Assembly (NCBI GenBank): GCA_002005505.1
Contig: MVGU01001687.1
Span: 12,501-57,338, forward strand
Source: Botryococcus braunii
Taxonomy: Eukaryota > Chlorophyta > Trebouxiophyceae
DNA length: 44,838 nt
Direction of reading: 5' to 3'
Every line of letters begins with the position of its first letter. Position 1 is the stretch's first letter. The position numbers were made by a program, and so were the translations under genes. Below are positions 1 to 8,516 of the stretch, piece by piece. The notes below the pieces were generated by a model that had not been told where the DNA came from, did not search any database, and saw only the letters and a program-made list of their open reading frames with translations.

Positions 1-2
1 GC

Positions 3-522
3 ATTGCATTTTTGGATGCCTATAGCCACCGGGGCACGTTCCTTGTGAATGGCCAACCTCGGTCCTCCCCAGAGAGCATGCACAATCAGATTGGCTACCT
101 CCGCAAAGCCATTGAACTTTATGATGGCAGAGTTGGGCCCTTCTGCCCAATAACCCTGCAAGGTATGCACGCGATCCAGGCATGCAAACCTCGCTTGCTG
201 TACGCCCCATGGACCTAGGCCCCTGACACCAAGGCTGGGTATGCAGGGAACCCCTTCAACTCCACGAGTGTGGCCGACTGGCAAGCAGGGTACCGGAAAA
301 CCATGTATAAAGCAGGGTTCCGTTCCCAGAGCGCCAATCCCTGGAAGGTGGACGACTACCACAAAGTTCTTGCCCACGTGCAAGGGAAGCTGGCTGTTGC
401 CACGGGCATCGAACGGGTGGTCCTTGCACGGGACGCCTTTGCTATGAGCATAGGCTGGCACTTGTTCACCCGGGGCAAGACTGTGTTGGATTGGCACCTC
501 CAACACTTCGAGACCGAAGACG
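3..522 (+). pseudogene. DIRS/kangaroo-type tyrosine recombinase, 5' exon (partial)
   Basis: Open frame entering from the window edge, with one in-frame TAG at 216-218. It is read as the N-terminal half of the recombinase that integrates a circular cDNA in DIRS-type retroelements. The segment after the stop contains ARDAFAMSIGWHLFTRGK; the arginine in TRGK is my candidate for the first catalytic Arg of the tyrosine-recombinase fold. The exon is taken to end at 522, because GGTGAGTG (GT at 523) is a strong 5' splice site just before the frame degenerates. The HxxR/Tyr half lies in the exon at 1126-1641. The gene faces the gag and RT-RNase H genes tail to tail, an arrangement I recall for Volvox kangaroo. 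The TAG may be a CAG-to-TAG decay mutation. The assignment rests on context and on the stronger downstream exon. Confidence 0.5.
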
Positions 523-1125
523 GTGAGTGCTCTCTCTACATGCGAGCCGGCCTGTAACAAATGGGCGCCACTTGTGCCAAAAGACTGTATTCTCATATGT
601 TACCATTGTCATGACCCTTTCTCATTCAATTGGCTTCCCCTGAAGTAGCTTGCATAGGTACGCGAATCTCTCCCTGATTCGACATATCCTTCGACATAGG
701 CCCGCTCGAACCGCTGAACGTCTCGAATGCTTAAACGACTCGAATCTTTTACTCACTACCGCGATGTGACGCGCGGATTGATTTCCAGGGTCCGCCGATC
801 AGGATTCCGACGACGGCGAAGGTCCGGGCTGAGTTCCACCGAACAAACTTCTCACGACCGCGACGATCCGATCCCGGTATACCATACCTCCCTGACAGTC
901 TCGGACTGTCCAGAAACACTTGCGTAACAGTCCTTACACATGCATCCCAGCTATCCATTTATAGAGACGGGCGAATATGTCTAGAAGGCCCAGCAGCATC
1001 CTTCGTTGCTAAGCTGAGACCCACACACATGCACTCACTTTCTGATCAGACCATCCCCGCCCTGGTACCCTAATTATTGGAAGGTCTACCTATGTGTGTG
1101 CCCCTGAGTCCCCCCAACTGACAGC
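523..1125 (+). other. Probable spliceosomal intron in the recombinase gene
   Basis: This stretch separates the two recognisable halves of the recombinase and has no convincing coding frame. It starts at GTGAGT (523) and candidate acceptors lie near 1124 (CTGACAG) and about 1166 (CTTTTTACAG). The exact acceptor cannot be fixed. A plus-strand intron would not be removed from the minus-strand genomic RNA of the element, so it could persist through retrotransposition. Confidence 0.45.
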
Positions 1126-1641
1126 ATGGCTGGGGCAGGGATACCTGTGGCTAGCTTTTTACAGCAAGGAACCCTGGCGTCCGGTTTGGCCTTCCTCTGC
1201 CGCGCTGTGAGTTTGAAGCACGACTTGGCCCCTGAGCCCTTCGTCCTCGAAATGGTGGAGCAGCCCAGCAATCCCTTGTGGCTCCTCCGGCAGTATTGGC
1301 AAGTCAGCAACGAGGAGGGGCATCCCTTGCGGGGCCTCCTGTTCCGGCCACTAGCGCCCAACCACAAGTCCTTCTTGGAGAAAGCCGTCGGGAATGGCAC
1401 TTACCGCAAGCGCCTGGAAGTGCACTTTCAAGCCGTCGGGGTAGCATACCCCGCCACGTCTCATGGCAGCCGCAGGGGAGCAGTGCAGAATGCCCGAGCC
1501 AACGGGGCCCCTGCCGAAGAAGTGGGGAAGCTCGCTAGGATAGTAAGCCCTGAGATCCGAGAGCTCTATGAGGACCGCTTCAAGCATCTGCCTTGCAAGC
1601 TTAAGCGGGTGAAGAGGGATTTGCAAGGGTGGGACCTATAA
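1126..1641 (+). CDS. DIRS/kangaroo-type tyrosine recombinase, catalytic C-terminal exon
   Basis: Frame of 171 residues whose C-terminal part fits the tyrosine-recombinase box II. An HxxR motif (SHGSRRG, H113 and R116) is followed by a helix with ANGAPAEEVGKLAR and then the candidate nucleophile Tyr148 in SPEIRELYEDRF. The H-R-Y spacing is right for this family, in which the tyrosine attacks DNA to insert a circular double-stranded intermediate. The frame has an ATG at 1126, but if the gene is spliced the true exon border may lie up to 40 bp downstream. It ends with TAA at 1639-1641, 354 bp from the end of the convergent RT-RNase H gene. I consider the tyrosine recombinase call firm and the kangaroo-like classification probable. 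Confidence 0.72.
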   Translation: MAGAGIPVASFLQQGTLASGLAFLCRAVSLKHDLAPEPFVLEMVEQPSNPLWLLRQYWQVSNEEGHPLRGLLFRPLAPNHKSFLEKAVGNGTYRKRLEVHFQAVGVAYPATSHGSRRGAVQNARANGAPAEEVGKLARIVSPEIRELYEDRFKHLPCKLKRVKRDLQGWDL

Positions 1642-1994
1642 CGGATCCGGGTGCAGTGACTACGTGGGGTCCCTTGCATGCCTCCTCGCGCGCTTGCCCG
1701 GGGTTTAGTCGATAGGCTGCAACTGCATGTGCGGTTTTGCTCGAAACACTTGGAGTGCAAGGGGAGGAGGGGAGTCTCGCGGGTGTGACGGATCCCTCGC
1801 CAACAAGTCATGTAGGTAGGCGTAGACGGGGCAGAGACTAGACACTCGTAGCTGCCATATTACACACGGTGGCCTAACCCCTTAGCATGCGGCACGGCTG
1901 AGGGTGTAGGTCCTGCAGCTGACCCTCCCCAGGGAGGTAGTATTTCTTGCAACAAGAAGCAAAATCGCACCCGACAATTAGGTCAGCCCAGGTG
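1642..1994. other. Intergenic spacer between convergent recombinase and RT genes
   Basis: No gene is visible in these 353 bases between two tail-to-tail genes. In DIRS elements such a spacer can carry internal repeat copies of the termini. I compared it by eye with 5373-5520 and with the left edge and found no long match, but the left terminus lies outside the window. Confidence 0.4.
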
Positions 1995-4448
1995 TCAAGA
2001 ATATCTGACCAGAAAGCAATCAAGCCTAGATGTGAAGGGCGGCTCCTTCATGGCTGGGGGGAGAGTAGACCCCAACTCGAACATCCCCGCATGTGGCAAG
2101 ATGACATGGGTATCTGCCACTGGTACGGCTCGCAGTAACTCCCTTAACATGGGGTTGAGCGATGGCAATAACAAGATGCAATTACATCTCTGTGCCTTGA
2201 CCTTTAACAAGGCCTCCCTTATGAGCCATACCGGAGGGAAGACCCAGATGAGTTTCCCTAGCACCGCCCAATCCCTTATCATCGCATCCCATCCGAGCCC
2301 CACATGGCAAGGTGTGGCCGTGAAAAATTTGGGTGCCTTATGCGAATGAGCCCACGGCCCTGCAAAAGCATCTCCTGTGGGGGTGCCCCACTTTTGCATT
2401 AGTTGAGCAGCCTGCTTATAGCACAAGCTGTAATCGGAGGGGTCCACCACCCGTGACAGAGCATCCGCCCTCTTGATTTCCTGCGCGGTACGTGGCTTCC
2501 ACTCCACTCTGATCTGGACATCAAGTGCCGTCGCGAGGATCATCATATCCCGGATAGCATTGACCTCCTCTGGTGACCCTCGCATGTTGTTGATATTGGC
2601 CACTGCCCCCTGATTGTCGCAGTACGCCACTAACGTGGACCCCTTGAGCACATGTGAACTATGCCGAATACATGCCGTGACCAAATAACAAGCATTCTTT
2701 ACCTCACGCAGTGTGGAGGACAGATGGCCTTGCTGCATGCGAAGGTGATCATCCTGATCAAATGGCATAACCAGGTCCGCAGGAAGCAACAGAGAATGCC
2801 CCCCAAACCCTGTTTCCGAAGCATCACTGGCACAATAGAACTCATGCAAGCTCGCCCGAGGTACCCAGCCCCAGCCCGCATTCACTCGCAACGCTTCCTT
2901 GAAATAAAGAAGGTCCTCACTAGCGAGCTCCAACTGCTCCGCTTGCACCGCGGTCTCCCATGTGGGAGCCTGAGCTAGGGCTTGGAACAACCGGCGGGTG
3001 AACAATGGGGTGAGCTGGACGGCAGGGGCAATGCTGCACAGCTTACCCGCCAATCTTGCCAACTCACGCTTGCTGCCTCCCGTCGCCTGAAACATCTCAA
3101 TCTGCTGTATTAACGCAACTGCCTTTAGTGCAGGCACCTTGAAAAATCCGCCAGGGAGGTTGCACACCATCCCCAACATTTGTCCCTCCTTAGGAAGCGC
3201 GAGATCGCACTTGTGGATGGACAGATACCAGTGTAAATAGGCCAAGACCGATAAAACCAATGCTCGGCCCACGAGGGCTTTCGCTCCTTCCTGGAAGAGG
3301 GACATGATATCATCTATGTACAAGATGCCGCGCATGCCTAAGCCTCGCAAAGGCCTCCAGACTTCCCTCATTACCAATGTGAACACCCTGCAAGCAGATG
3401 CCAAGCCGAAGGGGAGGACGGTGAAACAATACGTGACGCCCCCGTACTGGATGCCAAAATACTTGTGCACAGAAGGGTGTAAGGGGATGTGGTGGTAGCC
3501 CGACTTAAAGTCTGTTATCATCATCACATCCTCTGGGTTCGCCAAGAGAGGCAGATTCCTGAGGCTCTCATAGTGGAATGGCACATATTTGACAAATGTG
3601 TTTACATACATGGCATCCAAAATCAAGCGTGGTTTTTGAGATGTCTCGCCCACCACTCCCAGTGGGCTGATGACGACCACCTGTGCGGGGTCAACCACCC
3701 TGATGGCCCCAGTGCGACACATTTGAGCCAGTGCCTCTCCCACGAAACCGGGGTTCACCAGAGCTGACTTCCTATTGGGGAAGACAACAGCCCCGGGGGA
3801 GGACCCCTCCAATAATGCCTGAACCCGATTACTCCCTACAACTTGAGCCAATTGGTCTCGCACCCTGGACAGATTGGCTTGGTGCCGGGGGTGTGCCTGT
3901 TGAACCCTGCTGCGGGTGTGCACCCACTCGATTCTATACCCCTCCCGCATGATGCTCAGCACCTTACCCGTGTCAGGCCCGTGTCCTAATAAGGCAAAAT
4001 ATTGCACCCAATTCTCATGAGCTCTACCAGGCGATCCTGCTTGGAACATATCGGGATTTGGGAGGCTCCTAACAAGGGATTCTACCTCTAGCCCTGCCGC
4101 GCTTGGCTGGACCCCCTGATCAATCCCCTTCCACTCCTCCAGCAACTCTTTTATTCTGGACAGGGTAATGGGGGCCCCTGGGGGCCCCTGGGGGGGGCCG
4201 CAGTCATGAGAGGGTGTTTGTTCACCCCCCAGGAGAGGATGCTCAATCTCCACCCATCCTTCAAGGAAGTCCTCCCAAGCGCCCATAGAGCAGTCCCGGC
4301 CTTGTGGACGAGGGATCTCCGTCATAGTCGGGCACAGTCCCGCCCCCCGCAATCCCTCACTCCCAGCTATCCCTCGCGCAGTCTCGCCCTTCGGGGCCTG
4401 CCTTGCACCATGTAAGAAATCAGGGTGCAATTCTGCGGCCACCTGCTG
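1995..4448 (-). CDS. DIRS-type reverse transcriptase-RNase H polyprotein
   Basis: Long minus-strand frame (about 815 residues) encoding the replication enzyme of a DIRS-type retroelement. Visible in order are the RT palm with ITDFKSGYHHIPLHP and LPFGLASACRVFT, the catalytic YIDD box near residue 375, an RNase H domain starting at YCASDAS near residue 535 with CDNQGAVANIN near 610 and ALSR near 660, and a C-terminal region of about 140 residues with WVFPPVWLIREALLK that resembles the accessory tail of DIRS polyproteins. There is no ATG at its start. It continues in the same frame as the upstream gag after one TGA at 4449-4451, so it may be made by stop-codon readthrough. No other stop or frameshift occurs in the RT and RNase H domains, so this copy looks recently active. 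Confidence 0.85.
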   Translation of the reverse strand, partial: QQVAAELHPDFLHGARQAPKGETARGIAGSEGLRGAGLCPTMTEIPRPQGRDCSMGAWEDFLEGWVEIEHPLLGGEQTPSHDCGPPQGPPGAPITLSRIKELLEEWKGIDQGVQPSAAGLEVESLVRSLPNPDMFQAGSPGRAHENWVQYFALLGHGPDTGKVLSIMREGYRIEWVHTRSRVQQAHPRHQANLSRVRDQLAQVVGSNRVQALLEGSSPGAVVFPNRKSALVNPGFVGEALAQMCRTGAIRVVDPAQVVVISPLGVVGETSQKPRLILDAMYVNTFVKYVPFHYESLRNLPLLANPEDVMMITDFKSGYHHIPLHPSVHKYFGIQYGGVTYCFTVLPFGLASACRVFTLVMREVWRPLRGLGMRGILYIDDIMSLFQEGAKALVGRALVLSVLAYLHWYLSIHKCDLALPKEGQMLGMVCNLPGGFFKVPALKAVALIQQIEMFQATGGSKRELARLAGKLCSIAPAVQLTPLFTRRLFQALAQAPTWETAVQAEQLELASEDLLYFKEALRVNAGWGWVPRASLHEFYCASDASETGFGGHSLLLPADLVMPFDQDDHLRMQQGHLSSTLREVKNACYLVTACIRHSSHVLKGSTLVAYCDNQGAVANINNMRGSPEEVNAIRDMMILATALDVQIRVEWKPRTAQEIKRADALSRVVDPSDYSLCYKQAAQLMQKWGTPTGDAFAGPWAHSHKAPKFFTATPCHVGLGWDAMIRDWAVLGKLIWVFPPVWLIREALLKVKAQRCNCILLLPSLNPMLRELLRAVPVADTHVILPHAGMFELGSTLPPAMKEPPFTSRLDCFLVRYS

Positions 4449-5372
4449 TCATTTTGCCCCGTCTGCTTGTCCATGGGACCAGTCGCACTTGTCCCCCTTC
4501 AAACAGGTTCCCTTCCTCAAGAAGGGGCAGAACTCCATCTTCTTCTGCGCCGTCGCCAATGCTCCGTGCATGCGGGGCATCTTCTGAGGAGGGGCCCGCG
4601 CATACGCGTCCCTGCCCCCAGGGAATAGCCGTTTTGGGACGAGCCCCGAGGCCCCAGGGAGCTTGCCCAACGCTTTTGATTCATCCCTCAGAGCCTTTTG
4701 AATGCCGGACTTCGCCTTCTGCCACCACTGCTGGTACGCCTCGTCCAAAGACATCTCCTGTGCCAGGCCCCACGTGAGCGAGGAGCAACATGCCCAGCAC
4801 ACCACTTCCCACGTGACATGCGCGCCGTCACGGCCCAATTGAAACAGGAGCTTGCCGTCCCTTAGGCGAGGCATGGGCTCTACCCGCCTCAAAAATACCC
4901 CAAAGTTACGTCCCACGCAAGACACAAACCCATAGGCTAGGCTTCACTCTCAATTATCCACAGCACGTCCCCCCAAACACGAGGGCAAGCCACATCTTGC
5001 ACAGCGCACCTTTTTTCGGCATCGCTCCATCTCATGCCGAATTGCACTCCACACGTCATTCATCACCTCCTTCATTTTTGCCCCCTTCATGTTGTCCATG
5101 GTGTTATCCATGTCGAAGTGCTCCTCCAGTAGCGGCACAGCTTGCGACATGAAGAGGCTCACTAATGTGCTCAAATCCAACTTCTTTCCCGCCAGACGCT
5201 CATTGGTGCTGCGGCATTCTTGGATTCGATTCAGCATGCGGTTACACCGCAAGGCCGCCTTAGCGTCACCCGTAGCGTTTGCTTGGGCCTCTGCCAGCTT
5301 GTAAGCCCGTTTGAAATCCTTCAAATTCATATCGCACGCGCCCTGAACATGCCATGTCCCCACCGTTACCAT
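4449..5372 (-). pseudogene. DIRS-type Gag, interrupted by two in-frame TGA codons
   Basis: Starts at an ATG (5370-5372) and runs about 300 residues. The N-terminal part (to 4950) is helical and charged and ends with a cysteine pair (RCARCG). The frame then meets TGA-GAG-TGA at 4944-4952 and continues unbroken to a final TGA at 4449-4451. The C-terminal part ends with a C-x7-C-x5-C-x3-H zinc finger (CPFLRKGTCLKGDKCDWSH), the CCCH type often seen in DIRS Gag proteins, where it binds nucleic acid. All interruptions are TGA and the frame never shifts, so either TGG (Trp) codons have mutated or translation reads through. A (GA)n tract lies about 155 bp upstream on this strand and may be part of the promoter or element end. 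Confidence 0.65.
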
Positions 5373-5524
5373 TCATGGAGGTGCAACTTCCCACACACAC
5401 CCAAGCAGCATGCTTCGACAATTCCCATCTCCCCCTACTTACACCCTGCGGCCCAATGCCAAAGTCGTGCCTGGCCATCGGCCCCTGACCATTCCAACGC
5501 CGTACTTCGAGCCCATGTGCCCCC

Positions 5525-5965
<441 letters not shown>

Positions 5966-7050
5966 GGGCCCAGTATGCAGACTGGTGCAACCCAATGCCA
6001 TCTATCTTCCTTCCCCAATATGCCAACTGGGGAAGGGAGCAACAACTGGGCCCAGTGTGCAGACTGGTGCAACCCAGGATCATCCACCTCCCTGCCCAAT
6101 ATGCCAATTGGGGAAGGGAGCAACAAGATCTGGGCCCAGTAGGCAGACTGGTGCAACCCAATGCCATCTATCTTCCTTCCCCAATATGCCAACTGGGGAA
6201 GGGAGCAACAACTGTGCCCAGTATGCAGACTGGTGCAACCCAGGATCATCCACCTCCTTGCCCAATATGCCAATTGGAGAAGGGAGCAACAACATCCGGG
6301 CCCAGTATGCAGACTGGTGCAACCCAATGCCAAGTATCTTCCTTCCCCAATATGCCAAGTGGGGAAGGGAGCAACAACTGTGCCCAGCATGCAGACTGGT
6401 GCAACCCAGGACCATCCACCTCCCTCCCCAATATGCTAATTGGGAAGGGAGCAACAATTGGGCCCAGCATGCAGACTGGTGCCACCCAGGACCATCCACC
6501 TGCCTTCCCCAATATGCCCACTGGGGAAGGGAGCAACATCTGGGCCAGTATGCAGACTGGTGCAACCCAGGACCATCCACCTCCCTTCCCCAATATGCCA
6601 AATGGGGAAGGGAGCAACAACTGGGCCCAGTATACAGACTGGTGCAACCCAGGATCATCCACCTCCCTGCCCAATATGCCAATTGGGGAAGGGAGCACCA
6701 ATATCTGGGCCCAGTATGCAGTCTGGTGCCACCCAGGACCATCCACCTCCCTTCCCCAATATGCCACTTGGGGAAGGGAGCAACAACTGGGCCCAGTATG
6801 CAGACTGGTGCAACCCAGGATCATCCACCTCCCAACCCAATATGCCAATTGGGGAAGGGAGCACCAATATCTGGGCCCAGTATGCAGACTGGTGCAACCC
6901 AGGACCATCCACCTCCCTTCCCCTATATGCCAATTGGGGAAGGGAGCAACAACTGGGCCCAATATGCAGACTGGTGCAACCCAGGATCATCCACTTCCCT
7001 ACCCCAATATGCTAATTAAGGAAGGGAGCAACAACTAGACCCAGTATGCA
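5966..7050. repeat. Minisatellite: 14 units alternating about 82 and 84 bp
   Basis: The landmark CAGACTGGTG or its close variant recurs at 5978, 6060, 6144, 6226, 6310, 6392, 6472, 6553, 6635, 6719, 6801, 6885, 6967 and, as a diverged last copy, 7049. Intervals are 82, 84, 82, 84, 82, 80, 81, 82, 84, 82, 84, 82 and 82. Two unit types alternate, one with AACAACTGGGCCC and one with a 2-bp longer AACAAGATCTGGGCCC or ACCAATATCTGGGCCC joint, so most of the array is built of 166-bp dimers. Units lack stops in most frames, which gives long but meaningless frames on both strands. Confidence 0.95.
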
Positions 7051-7052
7051 GA

Positions 7053-7156
7053 CACAATCCCACACACACACAGATACTGACACCCACACACACACACACA
7101 CACACCCACCCACACAGCCACACACACATCCACACACACCCACACCCCCACACATA
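7053..7156. repeat. (CA)-rich imperfect microsatellite
   Basis: Runs of CACACA interrupted by CCC, GATA and CAGC, directly next to the last diverged minisatellite unit. Confidence 0.85.
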
Positions 7157-7169
7157 AGCACACCATCCA

Positions 7170-7427
7170 TCACCCATTGGGACATGATATTCCCATTATA
7201 ACACCTTGAATGTATGCCTCAAATTTTCTTACTTGAAGGGCACCACAAAACATCACCCATAAGTACCATACCTTGGAGCTCAGGGGCGCAGGCGAAGTAA
7301 CTTCTGGCGAGCCTTCCCGTTGCCCTCTCCCTCCTGAAGAATGTTTAGATAGGTCCACCATTTCCATGGCAAGAGGCTTAGGTGGGGGCCCTATCCCTGA
7401 AGGGCCCCCCGAAGCTGTAGGCGGTAC
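7170..7427 (-). pseudogene. Downstream part of an unknown reading frame split by copia1
   Basis: Minus-strand open frame that is in register with the frame at 14445-15060 once copia1 and one copy of the 5-bp target duplication are removed. Across the join the reading continues as Pro/Gly-rich sequence and then EMVDLSKHSSGGRGQREG without a stop for at least 50 codons. AAG|GTATGG at 7271 looks like a splice donor, so the exon may end there rather than at the TGA at 7170-7172. No protein family is recognised. Confidence 0.45.
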
Positions 7428-7432
7428 CCGTG
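7428..7432 (+). repeat. Target-site duplication CCGTG, left copy
   Basis: CCGTG lies directly before the LTR start TGTTGAG and is repeated at 14445-14449 directly after the second LTR. Five base pairs is the normal length for Ty1/copia integrases. Confidence 0.95.
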
Positions 7433-7635
7433 TGTTGAGTTCTGAACATTATTATTGAATGCCTTGTGCTTTAAGTGATCTTCATGTGTGCACTATTAGG
7501 ATATGGGTCCATTGAGAACATAAGGTACCTTGAGACACGGCAGATTCTGGACGTTTTCGAACATAAGGTACAATCCTATCTAGATCACACGTTTGTCGGA
7601 TGAACTCTTAAGGCTGCCCCACCGGAGTGAATACC

Positions 7636-7770
7636 AACTGGTTGTGAAAGATGCTGGGCATCACCAGATGCTAGTCTTGTCCGACAGTTGTGTGTGGCAC
7701 TCAGCAGACAGGCGTACGGACTGTAGCTGGAGTAACTTCGTCTATTGACGACCTGTCTGCTTTGTACAGG
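7636..7770 (+). repeat. copia1 LTR module, copy M1
   Basis: 135 bp, identical to 7964-8098 and repeated in the other LTR at 13954-14088. It holds a small hairpin (GATGC-TGG-GCATC) and a larger one formed by GCAGACAGG (7704-7712) and CCTGTCTGC (7752-7760). It ends TTTGTACAGG and is followed by TACGG, so CAG|GTACGG forms a donor-like site. Confidence 0.9.
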
Positions 7771-7832
7771 TACGGTGCGGCAGTGTGTGTTGTATCATTG
7801 TTGCTATTGTGAGAGTGAACAAGCTTAGTGTA

Positions 7833-7874
7833 CCCTGTAGTCACTCAAACAGATAAGGGACAGTGACTTCAGGG
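7833..7874 (+). promoter_or_regulatory. Conserved LTR stem-loop (13-bp stem, 16-nt loop)
   Basis: Arms CCCTGTAGTCACT and AGTGACTTCAGGG pair with one T-T mismatch around the loop CAAACAGATAAGGGAC. The copia2 LTR has the same structure at 26154-26195, with five compensated base-pair differences and a loop differing at one base. It is probably a structured RNA element of the leader; the function is unknown. Confidence 0.75.
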
Positions 7875-7963
7875 AGTATAGGCATGTACTTGAACGTAGC
7901 CGTCTAGAGCCTTATCTAGTGATTGCTTGATCGGTGCTTGTGTACAAGATAATGATGTAACGG

Positions 7964-8098
7964 AACTGGTTGTGAAAGATGCTGGGCATCACCAGATGCT
8001 AGTCTTGTCCGACAGTTGTGTGTGGCACTCAGCAGACAGGCGTACGGACTGTAGCTGGAGTAACTTCGTCTATTGACGACCTGTCTGCTTTGTACAGG
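7964..8098 (+). repeat. copia1 LTR module, copy M2
   Basis: Second copy of the 135-bp module, 328 bp downstream of M1 and identical to it. It also ends CTGCTTTGTACAGG but is followed by GAAAGCC, so the donor-like GT of M1 is absent and only an acceptor-like TACAG remains. It lies 28 bp from the LTR end. Confidence 0.9.
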
Positions 8099-8126
8099 GA
8101 AAGCCGATTGCCCATAACCTTTCACA

Positions 8127-8144
8127 GGTTATGGGCCCACGCCC
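8127..8144 (+). promoter_or_regulatory. copia1 primer-binding site (initiator tRNA-Met anticodon arm)
   Basis: GGTTATGGGCCCAC starts at the first base after the LTR. It is complementary to the anticodon stem-loop of eukaryotic initiator tRNA-Met (GTGGGCCCATAACC in plant-type tRNA, from memory) and not to a tRNA 3' end. This is the half-tRNA priming scheme known for Drosophila copia. Copia2 and copia3 carry the same 14 bases. Confidence 0.8.
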
Positions 8145-8516
8145 TTCCAGCTGAGCCAAGTAAAAGCAGGAGTGAAGGTCGTCTACGGATGGGTCAGACG
8201 TAAGCGTCAACAAAGGAGCTCGAGCATGGCGCAGCGGCGCAAGGGAACTCGAGTGTACCAGGACCATTATCTTACTCACAGTTTACCTTTCTGGGAAATT
8301 CATAATTGAAGTTTTAGCTGTGCTTTATCATTCATAGACGTTGTCTAGAAGCACTGAGTGAGTCGGGCCGGACTCCGGCGCAAACTTCTGAGGGGAACAT
8401 ATCTGCTACTACTGTGCAAGACTGGCTGGTAAATTTCCATGACATGGAGGGAATTGTAGGGTATTGCTGCATTCCAGAAGTTTATGAGTAAGTTTGGCTG
8501 GTGAAGTGACAATAGT

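Larger units (their letters stand above)
7433..8126 (+). repeat. copia1 5' LTR (694 bp)
   Basis: Begins TGTTGAGTTC and ends CTTTCACA. It contains a 135-bp module twice (7636-7770 and 7964-8098), a 42-nt stem-loop between the copies (7833-7874), and two CATAAGGTAC sites near 7520 and 7562. The last 16 bases hold CCCATAACC, complementary to the start of the primer-binding site. Confidence 0.96.

Noticed and set aside
1995..5372. Reassigned genetic code with TGA as tryptophan
   Set aside because: TGA also occurs as a plausible terminator (end of RT-RNase H at 1995, copia3 upstream frame), and long conserved genes such as copia1 Pol encode Trp only with TGG. Recoding or decay at single sites is more likely.
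5966..7050. CRISPR array
   Set aside because: The 82/84-bp units are repeats throughout, without unique spacers, and the context is a eukaryotic genome.
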